Below, piece after piece: positions 1 through 9,600 of a stretch of 16,099 bases of DNA. Where the stretch lies: the NCBI GenBank assembly GCA_945957245.1, contig CAMFLD010000014.1, forward strand, positions 1 through 16,099. The letters run 5' to 3'. The DNA is from an uncultured Flavobacterium sp. GTDB lineage: Bacteria; Bacteroidota; Bacteroidia; Flavobacteriales; Flavobacteriaceae. The number at the start of each line of letters is the position of its first letter. Within the stretch, counting starts at the first letter, position 1. The position numbers and the translations under genes are program-made. The notes beneath the pieces were generated by a model. The model saw only the letters and a list, made by a program, of their open reading frames with translations, had not been told where the DNA came from and ran no database searches.

Positions 1-19
1 GATAATGAATTCTTAGTTA

Positions 20-82
20 GAAGCCAGAGGCAAGAGGCAAGAAGCAAGAAGCTAGAGAAAAGAATATAGAATATAGAGAATA
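20..82 (+). repeat. Heptamer tandem array, 9 units
   Basis: Nine consecutive 7-base units in one frame. The first five follow GARGCAA (for example GAGGCAA, GAAGCAA, GAAGCTA) and then drift to GAATATA and GAGAATA. The period is exactly 7 throughout, so the array is non-coding in style and would shift frame in any ORF. An opposing array of the complementary unit lies at 186-220, so the two form an inverted pair about 100 bp apart. It resembles the short tandemly repeated sequences known from cyanobacteria in style only. Confidence 0.85.
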
Positions 83-83
83 G

Positions 84-116
84 ACGACTCACTTTGGTGG
101 GTCGTTTTGTTTTTTG
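84..116 (+). terminator. Intrinsic terminator for an upstream plus-strand gene
   Basis: ACGACTCAC (84-92) pairs with GTGGGTCGT (97-105) around the loop TTTG, followed by a T-rich tract to 116. The one non-Watson-Crick position is a U-G wobble when read as plus-strand RNA and an A-C mismatch on the other strand, which supports plus-strand transcription from a gene left of the window. It sits between the two heptamer arrays. Confidence 0.7.
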
Positions 117-185
117 GGTAATTGGATTTGAGGTAAGGGTTGACTTAGCGTTTTGCTGACGATTTTTTCCTAAATATAAAAACAA

Positions 186-220
186 TTTCTTGTTTCTTGC
201 TTCTTGTCTCTTGCTTCTCA
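186..220 (+). repeat. Opposing heptamer array, 5 units
   Basis: Five 7-base units (TTTCTTG twice, CTTCTTG, TCTCTTG, CTTCTCA). They are the reverse complement of the unit at 20-54, giving a large imperfect inverted repeat. The fourth unit supplies the TTG at 211-213 used in the promoter call for the hydrolase gene. Confidence 0.8.
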
Positions 221-241
221 AAAGCCAAACCCCTATTTTTG
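211..241 (+). promoter_or_regulatory. Bacteroidetes-type promoter of the alpha/beta hydrolase
   Basis: TTG at 211-213, a 20-base spacer, and TATTTTTG (an exact TAnnTTTG) at 234-241. The start codon at 246 is only 4 bases after the box. In the three small-RNA units of this window the conserved RNA 5' end also lies 4 bases after the box, so the transcript probably starts at the A of the ATG. Confidence 0.6.
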
Positions 242-245
242 AGGC

Positions 246-1028
246 ATGAAACAATTTGCCTATAAAAATATCAAAGTCTCCTATACCGATGATGGTAAAG
301 GAAGTGCTGTGGTGTTATTGCACGGTTTCCTTGAAAACAAAGGAATGTGGGACAAATATGTTTCGGTTCTTTCTAAAACACATCGTGTTATTACTATTGA
401 CCTACTGGGTCACGGAGACACGGAATGCCTGGGTTATGTCCATGTTATGGAAGATCAGGCTGATATGATTTATGCTTTGTTGGTTCACCTGCGTCTGCGT
501 AAAGTGGCTCTTGTGGGACATTCTATGGGTGGTTATGTTGCCCTGGCATTTGCAGAATTATATCCTGATTATGTGAAAGGGTTGTTTCTGCTTAACTCCA
601 CTGCCCGAGCCGATAGTGATGAGCGTAAAACGAATCGGGATCGGGCTATTTTGTGTGTTAAACATGATTATACGAACTTTGTCCGAATGTCTATTGCTAA
701 TTTATTTAGTGAAGATAACAGAGAACGGTTGGCTAAAGAAATTGAAAAGACTAAAAAAGAAGCTCTTAAAACCCCGGTGCAGGGAATCATTGCTTCTCTT
801 GAGGGAATGAAAATAAGAAAGGACAGAGAGGTTTTACTGCACTTTGCGCCTTACCCGATGCATATGGTTTTAGGCAAAAAGGATGGTGTTTTGATTTATG
901 AAGATACTGTTGAACAAGTCGAAGGAACCCGTGTAGAACTCACTACGTTTCCTGATGGGCACATGTCGCATATTGAAAACGAAAAGGAACTAAAAATAGT
1001 ACTTACTGATTTCCTGAAGAAAATTTAA
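246..1028 (+). CDS. Alpha/beta hydrolase fold protein
   Basis: A 260-residue cytoplasmic protein with no signal peptide, complete for a single-domain alpha/beta hydrolase. HGF (26-28) is the oxyanion-hole strand-turn. GHSMGG (91-96) is the nucleophile elbow with Ser93. Asp213 in GKKDG is the likely acid, and His239 in DGHMSHIE the likely catalytic histidine. Between them lies a helical cap of about residues 120-190, rich in Lys and Glu. The closest general resemblance is to small esterases, lactonases and the MenH/BioH type; the substrate cannot be read from the sequence. The start at 246 is chosen because the fold begins at once (Tyr6 onward) and the next Met (34) lies past the HGF motif. 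A promoter box ends 4 bases before the start, so the mRNA may be leaderless. The gene converges with the AddB-like gene, with 18 bases between the stops and no strong terminator. Confidence 0.85.
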   Translation: MKQFAYKNIKVSYTDDGKGSAVVLLHGFLENKGMWDKYVSVLSKTHRVITIDLLGHGDTECLGYVHVMEDQADMIYALLVHLRLRKVALVGHSMGGYVALAFAELYPDYVKGLFLLNSTARADSDERKTNRDRAILCVKHDYTNFVRMSIANLFSEDNRERLAKEIEKTKKEALKTPVQGIIASLEGMKIRKDREVLLHFAPYPMHMVLGKKDGVLIYEDTVEQVEGTRVELTTFPDGHMSHIENEKELKIVLTDFLKKI

Positions 1029-1046
1029 TTAAAAAGACTCTTTTGC

Positions 1047-3806
1047 TTACTGTTTTTCCTCAAAAGGAACCTCAACATCCATCAGTTCCTGCAGTAATTG
1101 GATAATCTGTTCCAAATAGTGCTGCATAACTTCATCAGTAATTGCATCTTCTGCTGTTTTGCCTGAACCATAACGGAATGGTAAAAATCCGGATTTTAGG
1201 TTTTTGAATGAAATGATTCCGGCTTCAATTGGCTGCCCATTTGAAAGAGGTTGGTACATAAAGGCATAGGCGAGTACCTGTATGATTTTCTCATTTTTGA
1301 TATCTTGTGTAAGGCCTTCCCATTCTTTGAGTGTTACATCACGCTGATCAACTTTTCCTGTTTTGTAATCGACAATCCTGATGCGTCCATTTCGGAGCTC
1401 GATGCGGTCGACATTTCCTTTTATCAGTACCGGAAAAGGCAGTCGGTTATCTATAAGTTCTCTTTGGTAGGTGGTTTCGAGCGCAATGATCCGGACCTCA
1501 TCTCCTTTTTCCAGTTCTTCCTGTTCCATTTTCAGGAAATTAAACACGTTGCGTTTGGCTACTTCAAAAGCCAACAGGTTTTTCCCTTTTTTTATCTCTC
1601 CTTCCTTATAGACTTTCTTAAACTGACTTTGTACTTCGGCATCAATCTTCCCGAAGCAACCTTTTATTTCTTCAACGGTAAGTAGTCTTCCTATAAACGG
1701 TTTATATAATTCCTCAAGCGTCCCATGAATAATAGTTCCAAGGGTATTTGCGGCTATATTTTCCTCAACTTCGTCGGTTTCAGAAATCCTTAATATGCGT
1801 TGAAAATAAAACTGCATAGGATTACGAATGTAAGTTGTTAATGAGGAGGGAGAAAATCCGTTTTCAGCAATTTCTTTGAGACGAATCAATACACTTTCCG
1901 TTTTTGGCACAATGATAGGTTCGTGGGCTATGTTAGGCACATCGGGATTGAAGTATTTAAACGAGAGCTTGTGGTTCTTTCTTTTTTCGACTTCAAGCTG
2001 AGTTATAAACCTGCTTTTTTCGCCTGATTCAAATCCTTCGCTATCCGAATTGTATATCAGGTAAATGTTTTTGGCTCGTTGCAGCAAATGGTAAAAATGG
2101 TAGGTATAAATGGCATCCTTTTCCTTAAAGGTAGGCAATCCACGTTCCCGTTTCACATCGTATGGAATAAAGGAATTCGTTGATTTGCCGGCTGGAAATT
2201 TACCTTCGTTTACTGAGGTGATAATCACCGTTTCAAAATCGAGTACACGGCTTTCTAAGACTCCCATAATCTGTAAACCATTCAAAGGTTCACCTTCAAA
2301 AGAAACCTCAGCTAAATCAATTACCTGCTTATAAATAGCCTGAAGGGTTTTGATATCATCAATATGAGGATGATCTGAGAAGTAGGAAGTCATTTTGTTG
2401 ATGACTTTGTAAACTGAGTATACAAAAGCATTGGTGATTTTTTCTTCTTCATTCTGGAAACTAAGACCGGCTTTGATTTTAAGCAGGATCTGCAATAGCG
2501 TATTAAGCACCTCAACTGAGGTTGTATCCCATTTTTGAAATAATAATGTAAAGAGTTCGTTCTCTTTTGCATATAGTTCCCCCAGTCTTTTTTGTGTAAT
2601 GAAGGTATAATTACTTTCGTTAATGGTTTTCACAAGCTGACCCGCATTTACATACGGTTCCACTAACGGATGTGTCAATACATCGAGTACATCTTTGTAA
2701 TACATTACATAGCCCGAAGAATTACGTGTCAATGCATTTGTATGGAGCTTAAACAGCTTGGCTATAAGCAACTGGGCTGGATTGTTTTTACTTGAAAATC
2801 CCATGGTAATGTTAAGTGCTTCCACGGTACCGGGCAATGAATGCAACATAGGAAGAAGCAGATTTTCGTCACCCAAAACCAAGGCAACATGCTGCAATCC
2901 ATTATTTTCCTGTTGGACATGCTTTTCGATGATACTGCCGGCTATTTTGGCCTGGCCAATCAGTTTTGAGGTAGCAATTACCTGAATGTTCTTTTCATCA
3001 TTAAAATCAGCTGTAATCCATTCATAAGGATGCTTTTTGTAATAAGTCCATTCTGATTTGAATCTGCGTTGAAAAAGTCCGGCATCATGCAAATCATCAT
3101 AAAGCAATGTTTCGTCAATGTCCCAATAGATTTTAGCATTATCTAAAGCGAGCAGATGCTGTATTATTTTTTCTTCTGCCTGATTTAATGCATTAAATCC
3201 AGCAAATACAAATTGTTTATCCTTACTGTTCTCAGAAAAATGATTCAGGTTTTCAACGGCTTCACGGTAAATAAGTCCTTGATATCCCACACCTTTGTTG
3301 ATCAGGTATTCATAAAAAGAATGGTAGTAATCAGGCAGTTTTTTCCAAAAGGCAAGATGTTTTTCTATCAGGTCGGTGCGTTTATCTATATCTACTGCCC
3401 AATGTTCGATTTCCTTAATATTCTCAAGGTATTTGAGTATATCATCCGGATCTAGCAGATAGCGGTCAATTTCATTGAAATCCTGTAGAAGTGTTTTTGC
3501 CCAATTGGCGAAACTCTCAAAGGATTCCTGTTTGTCGCTCTCCGTTATTGCACAATATACCTCATAAAATTCGAAAAGCAGTTCTACACTATCGATGGAA
3601 CGAACTCCGGCTACATCCTGAATAAATTCTTCAATACTGATGATTTCGGGAGCAAAGATATTATTGGTCACCAGCTTTTTTAGCTCATCCAGCAGAAATA
3701 CTTTAGCTCTTTTATTAGGCAGGACAATGGTAAGTCCGGTAAGATCAGCCGAATCATCCTTAAGTATTTCCTTAGCGAGTTTGTGGAGAAAAGTTGGTTT
3801 TGACAT
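1047..3806 (-). CDS. addB: AddB-like protein: helicase-fold remnant with PD-(D/E)XK nuclease
   Basis: A 919-residue protein, the expected partner of the AddA-like protein at 6646-9801 in double-strand-break end resection and recombinational repair. The N-terminal part has a superfamily-1-like architecture but no Walker A (the usual Gly-rich loop is replaced by LTIVLPNKRAK, 25-35), so this half is probably not an ATPase. Residues 510-540 (GLQIMGVLESR, then NEGKFPAG) match the conserved late helicase motif region of AddB/RecC-type proteins. The C-terminal nuclease is well preserved: His694 (GTIIHG), Asp800 (GNVDRIE), Asp813 and Lys815 in DYKTGK, and a QxxxY motif at 843-847. The segment before the nuclease (SPSSLTTYIRNPMQFYF, 652-668) has Asn where Fe-S AddB proteins carry Cys, and no Cys cluster follows, so the iron-sulfur cluster is apparently absent. 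The start is only a few bases after the porin terminator, so expression may depend on read-through. Confidence 0.85.
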   Translation of the reverse strand: MSKPTFLHKLAKEILKDDSADLTGLTIVLPNKRAKVFLLDELKKLVTNNIFAPEIISIEEFIQDVAGVRSIDSVELLFEFYEVYCAITESDKQESFESFANWAKTLLQDFNEIDRYLLDPDDILKYLENIKEIEHWAVDIDKRTDLIEKHLAFWKKLPDYYHSFYEYLINKGVGYQGLIYREAVENLNHFSENSKDKQFVFAGFNALNQAEEKIIQHLLALDNAKIYWDIDETLLYDDLHDAGLFQRRFKSEWTYYKKHPYEWITADFNDEKNIQVIATSKLIGQAKIAGSIIEKHVQQENNGLQHVALVLGDENLLLPMLHSLPGTVEALNITMGFSSKNNPAQLLIAKLFKLHTNALTRNSSGYVMYYKDVLDVLTHPLVEPYVNAGQLVKTINESNYTFITQKRLGELYAKENELFTLLFQKWDTTSVEVLNTLLQILLKIKAGLSFQNEEEKITNAFVYSVYKVINKMTSYFSDHPHIDDIKTLQAIYKQVIDLAEVSFEGEPLNGLQIMGVLESRVLDFETVIITSVNEGKFPAGKSTNSFIPYDVKRERGLPTFKEKDAIYTYHFYHLLQRAKNIYLIYNSDSEGFESGEKSRFITQLEVEKRKNHKLSFKYFNPDVPNIAHEPIIVPKTESVLIRLKEIAENGFSPSSLTTYIRNPMQFYFQRILRISETDEVEENIAANTLGTIIHGTLEELYKPFIGRLLTVEEIKGCFGKIDAEVQSQFKKVYKEGEIKKGKNLLAFEVAKRNVFNFLKMEQEELEKGDEVRIIALETTYQRELIDNRLPFPVLIKGNVDRIELRNGRIRIVDYKTGKVDQRDVTLKEWEGLTQDIKNEKIIQVLAYAFMYQPLSNGQPIEAGIISFKNLKSGFLPFRYGSGKTAEDAITDEVMQHYLEQIIQLLQELMDVEVPFEEKQ

Positions 3807-3810
3807 GTTA

Positions 3811-3848
3811 TAAAAATAAAAAAAACGCCCCGAAATTCGGGGCGTTTT
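3811..3848 (-). terminator. Strong intrinsic terminator of the OmpA-family gene
   Basis: A nearly perfect hairpin, AAAACGCCCCGAA (3822-3834) against TTCGGGGCGTTTT (3836-3848). Read on the minus strand it is followed by a long T-tract with a single A interruption, down to about 3811. It lies 22 bases after the porin stop codon and ends 4 bases before the AddB-like start codon at 3806. Confidence 0.85.
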
Positions 3849-3870
3849 CCTGAAAATATTTTAGAAGAAA

Positions 3871-5265
3871 TTATTTTACTAATTTCACTTCAACTCTTCT
3901 GTTATTAGCTTTACCAGCTTTAGTTTTGTTAGTATCGATTGGTCTAGACTCACCAAATCCAACTGAAGATAATCTGTCTGAAGCAATACCGTTTTCAATT
4001 AAATAGTTTTTAACTGCAGCAGCTCTGTCTTCAGATAATTTTTGGTTAGCAGCATCTTTACCATCGCTATCTGTGTGTCCTTCGATAGAGAATTTAGAAG
4101 TTGGGTACTCTTTCAAGATAGCAACCATAGCTTGTAATACTGGGTAAGTTTGTTGTTTGAATGAAGCTTTAGCAGAATCAAATAGGATTGTTTTAGCGTA
4201 GTCATTCAATTTTTTGATAACTTCATCAGATACTTCTGGGCAACCATTGTTAGCAACAGTACCAGCTACATCCGGACATTTGTCATCTTTATCCAATACT
4301 TTATCTCCATCTCTGTCTGGCCAAGGGCAACCTGCGTTTTCTTTTGGACCTTTAACATCTGGACATTTATCTGATTTATCAGTGATTCCGTCACCGTCAG
4401 CATCTGGACATCCGTTTAATGATTTCAAACCAGCAACATCTGGACAAGCATCATCTTTATCAGCAATTCCATCACCGTCTGTATCAGGACATCCGTTGAA
4501 TTCAGCAGTACCGGCAACATCCGGACAAGCGTCATCTTTATCAGCAATTCCGTCAGCATCAGTATCAGGACATCCGTTGAATTGTTTCAAACCAGCGTCA
4601 TTAGGACAAGCATCATCTTTATCGTAGATTCCGTCACCGTCTGTATCTTTACCTCCGAATTTGAAAGTAAGACCAGCAAAGTGCTGCATGTGAGATGGCA
4701 TATCTTCACGTACATCTTCGAAAGAGTGTTTGTAAGTAGAACGAACTGAAAGACCTACCATATCAGTAAACCAATAAGTTAATCCTAAACCTCCGTTTAA
4801 TGTACCTGCGTGTAAGTCATCACCAATCCATGTGTAACCTCCACCAATGTGGATAGACGGATCAATTTTTTTAGATTTAATCAAACTCATTAAGCTGTAG
4901 TTGATTACTGCATCAGCTGCATAATAGTTTTTATCACCCGGATTAACTACTGTATAAGGGCCATCACCAACTCTTGGTAATACATACCTTGTAATTCTGT
5001 TAACAGATCCTGTAATTCCAAAAGAGAAATTACTTCCAACGTATTTAGATACGTTTAAATAAGACACAGAAGGAAGGATGTTCCAGTTGTCTTTTGCATT
5101 GAAATACTGAGAGAATTGATCTTCTAATTTAGAAGCAGCACTTACTCTGGTATCTACTGCATTAACCCCAAACGAAATCGCCCAAGGATTGTTACTGTCT
5201 TGAGCCTGTGAGCTGAATCCAGCTAACATTACCAAAGCAACGAATAATTTGTTAAGATGTTTCAT
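3871..5265 (-). CDS. OmpA-family outer membrane protein with thrombospondin type 3 repeats
   Basis: A 464-residue protein when begun at 5265. A longer reading to 5337 is possible but would add 24 residues before an obvious signal peptide (MKHLNKLFVALVML, cleavage after about SSQAQ at 22), and the promoter box at 5302-5309 lies inside that extension. Residues 23-205 look like an outer-membrane beta-barrel. Residues 207-343 hold five calcium-binding TSP3 repeats of the form DxDGDGxxDKDDxCP, each ending in GCP. Residues 350-464 are the OmpA peptidoglycan-binding domain with GHTDS (396-400), the Arg in LSEDR (414) and NNRRVEV (454-460). The protein should anchor the outer membrane to the cell wall and is typically abundant in Flavobacteriaceae. 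A dedicated promoter and a strong terminator make it a one-gene unit. Near-identical TSP3 repeats at DNA level (about 4230-4640) could recombine. Confidence 0.92.
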   Translation of the reverse strand: MKHLNKLFVALVMLAGFSSQAQDSNNPWAISFGVNAVDTRVSAASKLEDQFSQYFNAKDNWNILPSVSYLNVSKYVGSNFSFGITGSVNRITRYVLPRVGDGPYTVVNPGDKNYYAADAVINYSLMSLIKSKKIDPSIHIGGGYTWIGDDLHAGTLNGGLGLTYWFTDMVGLSVRSTYKHSFEDVREDMPSHMQHFAGLTFKFGGKDTDGDGIYDKDDACPNDAGLKQFNGCPDTDADGIADKDDACPDVAGTAEFNGCPDTDGDGIADKDDACPDVAGLKSLNGCPDADGDGITDKSDKCPDVKGPKENAGCPWPDRDGDKVLDKDDKCPDVAGTVANNGCPEVSDEVIKKLNDYAKTILFDSAKASFKQQTYPVLQAMVAILKEYPTSKFSIEGHTDSDGKDAANQKLSEDRAAAVKNYLIENGIASDRLSSVGFGESRPIDTNKTKAGKANNRRVEVKLVK

Positions 5266-5301
5266 ACTTAATTTGATTAGATTATAATACTTATAATGGG
5301 A

Positions 5302-5331
5302 CAAAAGTAATACCTTAAATTCTAATAACAA
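5302..5331 (-). promoter_or_regulatory. Promoter of the OmpA-family gene
   Basis: On the minus strand TTG (5329-5331, in a TTTTG run), a 19-base spacer, and TACTTTTG (exact TAnnTTTG, 5302-5309). A start site about 5 bases on gives a leader of about 32 bases before the ATG at 5265, supporting that start over the upstream one. Confidence 0.75.
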
Positions 5332-5388
5332 AATCAAAATGTTAAAATATGCGAATTATATAAGGATTTGACATCAATTATGAAAATT

Positions 5389-6588
5389 TCATCCTTTTTT
5401 TTCAATATTTAGCATTTTCCCCACCTCTATAAAAGCATTAATTGCCTGATCCAGATGTTCTTTTGTATGAGCAGCTGACAATTGCACTCTGATTCTCGCT
5501 TTGTCTTTTGGAACTACCGGGTAAAAGAACCCAATCACATAGATTCCTTTCTTAAGTAATTCATCTGCCATTACTTGCGACAGCTTGGCATCGTAAAGCA
5601 TTACCGGAACTATTGCAGAATCTCCATCGATAAAGTCAATGCCTGCTTTTCGCATTCCTTCTTTGAAATAATTGGTATTCCATTCTACTTTATCTCTAAG
5701 GGTTGTGTCTTTTTCCAAAAGCTCAAAAACCTTGATAGACGCTCCTACAATTGCAGGAGCGAGTGAATTTGAAAACAGATAAGGCCGCGAACGCTGACGC
5801 AAAATTTCTATGATCTCCTTTTTAGCTGTGGTATAGCCACCCATAGCGCCACCTAAGGCTTTCCCCAGAGTTCCTGTGATAATATCAACTCTTCCCATAA
5901 CTCCTTTGGCCTCCAGAGTTCCTTTCCCTGTAGCTCCAATGAATCCGGCAGCATGGCATTCGTCAACCATGACTAAAGCATCATATTTATCAGCCAGGTC
6001 GCATATCTTATCTAAGGGCGCTACCAATCCGTCCATAGAGAAAACTCCATCGGTAACGATTAGCTTAAATCTATGTCCTGCTGCGACCGCTTTTTGAAGC
6101 TGTGTTTCCAAATCTTCCATATTGGAATTTTCATAACGGTAACGTGCTGCCTTACAAAGACGTACGCCATCTATAATCGAAGCGTGGTTCAGACTGTCTG
6201 AAATAATGCAGTCTTCTTCTCCCAATAATGGCTCAAAAACACCTCCATTGGCATCAAAAGCGGCAGCGTACAAAATTGTATCTTCAGTTCCGTAGAAATC
6301 GGCTATCTTCTTTTCCAGTGTTTTGTGAATGTCCTGCGTCCCGCAAATGAAACGCACAGAGGACATTCCGAATCCGTGGGAATCCAAAGCATCCTTTGCT
6401 GCCTGAATAACCTCAGGATGTGATGAAAGCCCCAGATAATTATTGGCACAAAAGTTCAAAACAGTTGCTCCGTTTACTTTAATTTCCGCTCCCTGTGGCG
6501 ACGTGATGATGCGCTCTTTTTTGAAAAGTCCATTGCTCTCAATAGTATTCAGTTCATTTTGCAGATGTTGTTGAATTTTTCCGTACAT
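5389..6588 (-). CDS. kbl: Glycine C-acetyltransferase (2-amino-3-ketobutyrate CoA ligase)
   Basis: A 399-residue PLP enzyme of the alpha-oxoamine synthase family. It splits 2-amino-3-oxobutyrate with CoA into glycine and acetyl-CoA, the second step of threonine degradation, in the cytoplasm. Landmarks: FCANNYLGLSSHP (46-58), GMSSVRFICGTQ (74-85), His135 (DSLNHAS, stacks on PLP), Asp209 and His212 in VDECHAAG, and the Schiff-base Lys243 in GTLGKALGG. Length and the stretch GVFSMDGLVAPL (181-192) fit Kbl better than BioF, HemA or serine palmitoyltransferase, which share the fold. No threonine dehydrogenase gene is adjacent, unlike the tdh-kbl operon of E. coli. There is no clear terminator before the porin promoter. 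Confidence 0.9.
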   Translation of the reverse strand: MYGKIQQHLQNELNTIESNGLFKKERIITSPQGAEIKVNGATVLNFCANNYLGLSSHPEVIQAAKDALDSHGFGMSSVRFICGTQDIHKTLEKKIADFYGTEDTILYAAAFDANGGVFEPLLGEEDCIISDSLNHASIIDGVRLCKAARYRYENSNMEDLETQLQKAVAAGHRFKLIVTDGVFSMDGLVAPLDKICDLADKYDALVMVDECHAAGFIGATGKGTLEAKGVMGRVDIITGTLGKALGGAMGGYTTAKKEIIEILRQRSRPYLFSNSLAPAIVGASIKVFELLEKDTTLRDKVEWNTNYFKEGMRKAGIDFIDGDSAIVPVMLYDAKLSQVMADELLKKGIYVIGFFYPVVPKDKARIRVQLSAAHTKEHLDQAINAFIEVGKMLNIEKKG

Positions 6589-6645
6589 GATTTAGTTGTA
6601 GTTTATTTTAAATAGTGTTTATTGGTTTTTCCTTATTTATAGAGG

Positions 6646-9600
6646 TTACAAATTTACCACTTCCAAAGTTTCTCCAATATAAACAAGCTTCTTTTTGGTG
6701 ACTTTATAGCCCATTTTTTCGATGGCATTCTGATAGTTTTCTAATTGCAATGTATATTTCGCCTGATGGGAACCTGTTTTATAATCGAGCAAGTAGACTT
6801 CATTTTGTCCATTAATTATCATTCTATCCGGTTTTACAAGGCTACCTTCTTTTTGAATGATTGTTTTTTCATTTAAAATTTTATGCTGTTGCGAAAAAAA
6901 CGGTTTTAGTTCACTATGCCTTACTATTTCCTGAATCGTCTTAAGAACCTTGGCCCTTTCCCCTGAAACAATCCATCCGTTTTCAATGGCTTTGGTTATG
7001 GCCAAATCAACATCGTCTTTAGTTTTGACAAAGGACAGGATTTCGTGGATGATATTTCCATATTCAATGGCCTGTTGTTGTTTTGTATTCCACATTAGGC
7101 TTTCCCGCTGGGCTATTTTGATGTTATTCGGATGGAGAACTGAAGCCAACTGTGGAATGGTTGCTGTTTGTTCTTCCGATGCCTTTGCTTCTGATATTCT
7201 GGCCGTATCACCCCATTCATAAACCAACTGGTTTTCATTGAAATTACCTTCTGATTCCAGATATTTTATAAAAAACGATGCCATATTGTTTGGATATTCT
7301 CCAGTGGTTTTACTTTTAGCCTGAAGGCTTGAAATAACATACAACTGTTCTTCGGCTCTGGTCAGTGCCACATACAAAACATTGATGTCATCGAGTAATT
7401 CCTCCTCTTTCTTTTGATTATAGATTAATGCGGCTTCCCTGCCATAATCTTTAACATTATTGTTTTTGTCGACCAAAACTTTAGGAAGTCCAAATTGTTC
7501 CTCATCGGCGTCAAGCCAAATCTTTTCTTTCGGCCCTTTGCTGTAATCTTCATCTGCAAAAGGAAAAATAACAACCGGAAACTCCAGCCCTTTTGACTTG
7601 TGAATCGTCATAATCCTTATGGCATCATTCCCTTCCGGAGAAGCTATACTGAGTTTATCGGCATGACTTTCCCAATAGGATAGAAAATCGGAAATGCCTG
7701 CCTGTTTTTTCAAATCATGTTCTAAAATCAAATCCAGGAAAAACTGAACGTAAGCATTGCGTTTTTGAATTGGGATTACTTTTGAAATAATGATTTCGGT
7801 GGCTTCATAAAGCGATTTCTTTCTGATGTTGGCAAATGAAAAGTCAACATTAAACTGATGCAGCCACTGCTGAAAATCGGATTCATTATTTTGTTGCATT
7901 CCGGCTGCAATAAAGTCATGAATTACTATATTTTGCTGTTGTTTTGCCAGATAATAAAGGAAATTGGCTTTCGCCAAAAGGTCATTGCTGTTTTTAAGAT
8001 ACGCCAGAGCCGAAAGTATACTCTGTACTTCCGAAGAGGCACTCAGCAACAAACTTTCTGTAGATAATATCGAAATTCCTTTTTCCGTAAGGAAATTGGC
8101 AATCTGAGTCCCATGAATTTTTTTTCTGGTCAGAATGACGATATCTTTATTGGAAAAACCTTTTGATTTTATTTTTTTGATGGCTTCCAAGGTCATTTCA
8201 AGATAAATTTCATCTTTTGCAGGACTATCATCCTCGCCAAACTCCGATTTTTCTATTTTTGGAATAAAGGAAATAGTGACATAACCTCCTTTTTTGTCAT
8301 TTTCCTTCTGATGGCTTCGGTTTTTGTAGAGGTCTTTGTAATCTTCGTTTGAAAATCCATCAGATAAAAACTTAAAAAAGCCGTTGTTGAATTTGATAAT
8401 TTCGGAATAACTGCGATAATTGGTTCCTAAAGTAAATGACTTCCAATCCGGATTGACAAAAGGATTTTCTCCCTTGCTCAGCGCAATGAATTGTTCCGCC
8501 TTTCCGCCACGCCAACGATAAATGGACTGTTTAGGATCGCCTACAATCATCAGTGTACCTCTTTCTCCCGAAAGATCTTCGCTGGCAAGCGCATTATCAA
8601 TCAGCGGGATTAAATTATGCCACTGCATTTCTGAAGTATCCTGGAATTCGTCAATAAAAAAGTTTCGGTACTTTTCTCCCAACCTTTCGTAAATAAAAGG
8701 CGCAGGCTGATTCTGGATTTGTTCGTAAATGAGCTTATTGAATTCGGATATAGAAAGGATTCCCTGTTCTTTCTGTATTTTATCCAATTCCTTGCTGACC
8801 GTATTCAATAAGGAAAGTGGTGTTATGTTTTTTAAAAAGGCTTCGTAGAAATTTCTGGTTTCAAATTTTTTATAAATCAATGCTAAAATTTCAAGCATTT
8901 GCGGAATTACAGCTTCGATTACTTCTTTATCCACAGCATTTTTGTTAACTGCTATGTCTTCAAATTCGTGAAAGGTTTTATTTTTTGGATTGAATCTTTT
9001 GTCCCGAATGCTTATCAAATGATTGGGAAATGTTTGTCTTGAAAAGGAATTCAAATCAATCCCTTTTTTTTCAATCAACAATAGTAATTCCGTGGCCAGA
9101 GCTACTGTTTCGGATTCTAATTGTTTAGAGAGTTCAACAAGTTTGTTTTTGATAACCACAAAATCCTCAATTTTTTTATTGTCAAAATGCGTAATTTCTT
9201 CTCTATTGTTTTCATTTAGGATTAATTTTCCTGTTTCCATAATATCACGTGACACGTCCCAGGATTTATCATCGTCTGTTTTTTCCATAGTGAAATCAAC
9301 GAGCAGTCTTGTCAATTCCTCATCATTCCCTGCTTCTGCTATAATAGCATCAACTGCTTCTGTGAGAAGGCTTTCTGTATCAAGTGAAACTTCGAAAGTA
9401 ATTGGGAGGTTTAAGTCATGAGCGAATGCCCTGATGACCCTGTGCGTGAATTTGTCAATAGTAGAAATATCGAAGGCTGCATAATTGTGGATTAGGTTCT
9501 TGATGATACTTTTGGCTTTTTGGGTAATTGCCTGAAGGCTCATTCCTGTTTCCACGCTAATGTCCTGCATTAGTCTGAGTGCTTTTTCTGAAGGACTTTC

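Noticed and set aside
1030..1046. Short AAAAG/CTTTT hairpin between the convergent hydrolase and AddB-like genes
   Set aside because: Five A/T-rich pairs with a three-base loop are too weak to call a terminator.
4214..4627. A 137-codon open frame on the plus strand with Ser/Pro-rich repeats
   Set aside because: It is the antisense shadow of the TSP3 repeats in the OmpA-family gene; its periodicity comes from that gene.
5266..5337. Longer start for the OmpA-family protein
   Set aside because: It would place extra residues before a clear signal peptide and include the promoter box in coding sequence.
5338..5391. Possible kbl terminator (ATGAAA/TTTCAT and AAGGAT/ATCCTT pairings)
   Set aside because: Stems are short or widely separated and no T-tract follows on the minus strand.
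5389..6588. BioF, HemA or serine palmitoyltransferase instead of Kbl
   Set aside because: Same fold, but length and the motifs around the PLP site fit Kbl best; no biotin, heme or sphingolipid genes are nearby.
9023..9421. A 132-codon plus-strand frame
   Set aside because: Antisense to the AddA-like gene, whose motifs and length are complete; the Ser-rich translation looks like a shadow.
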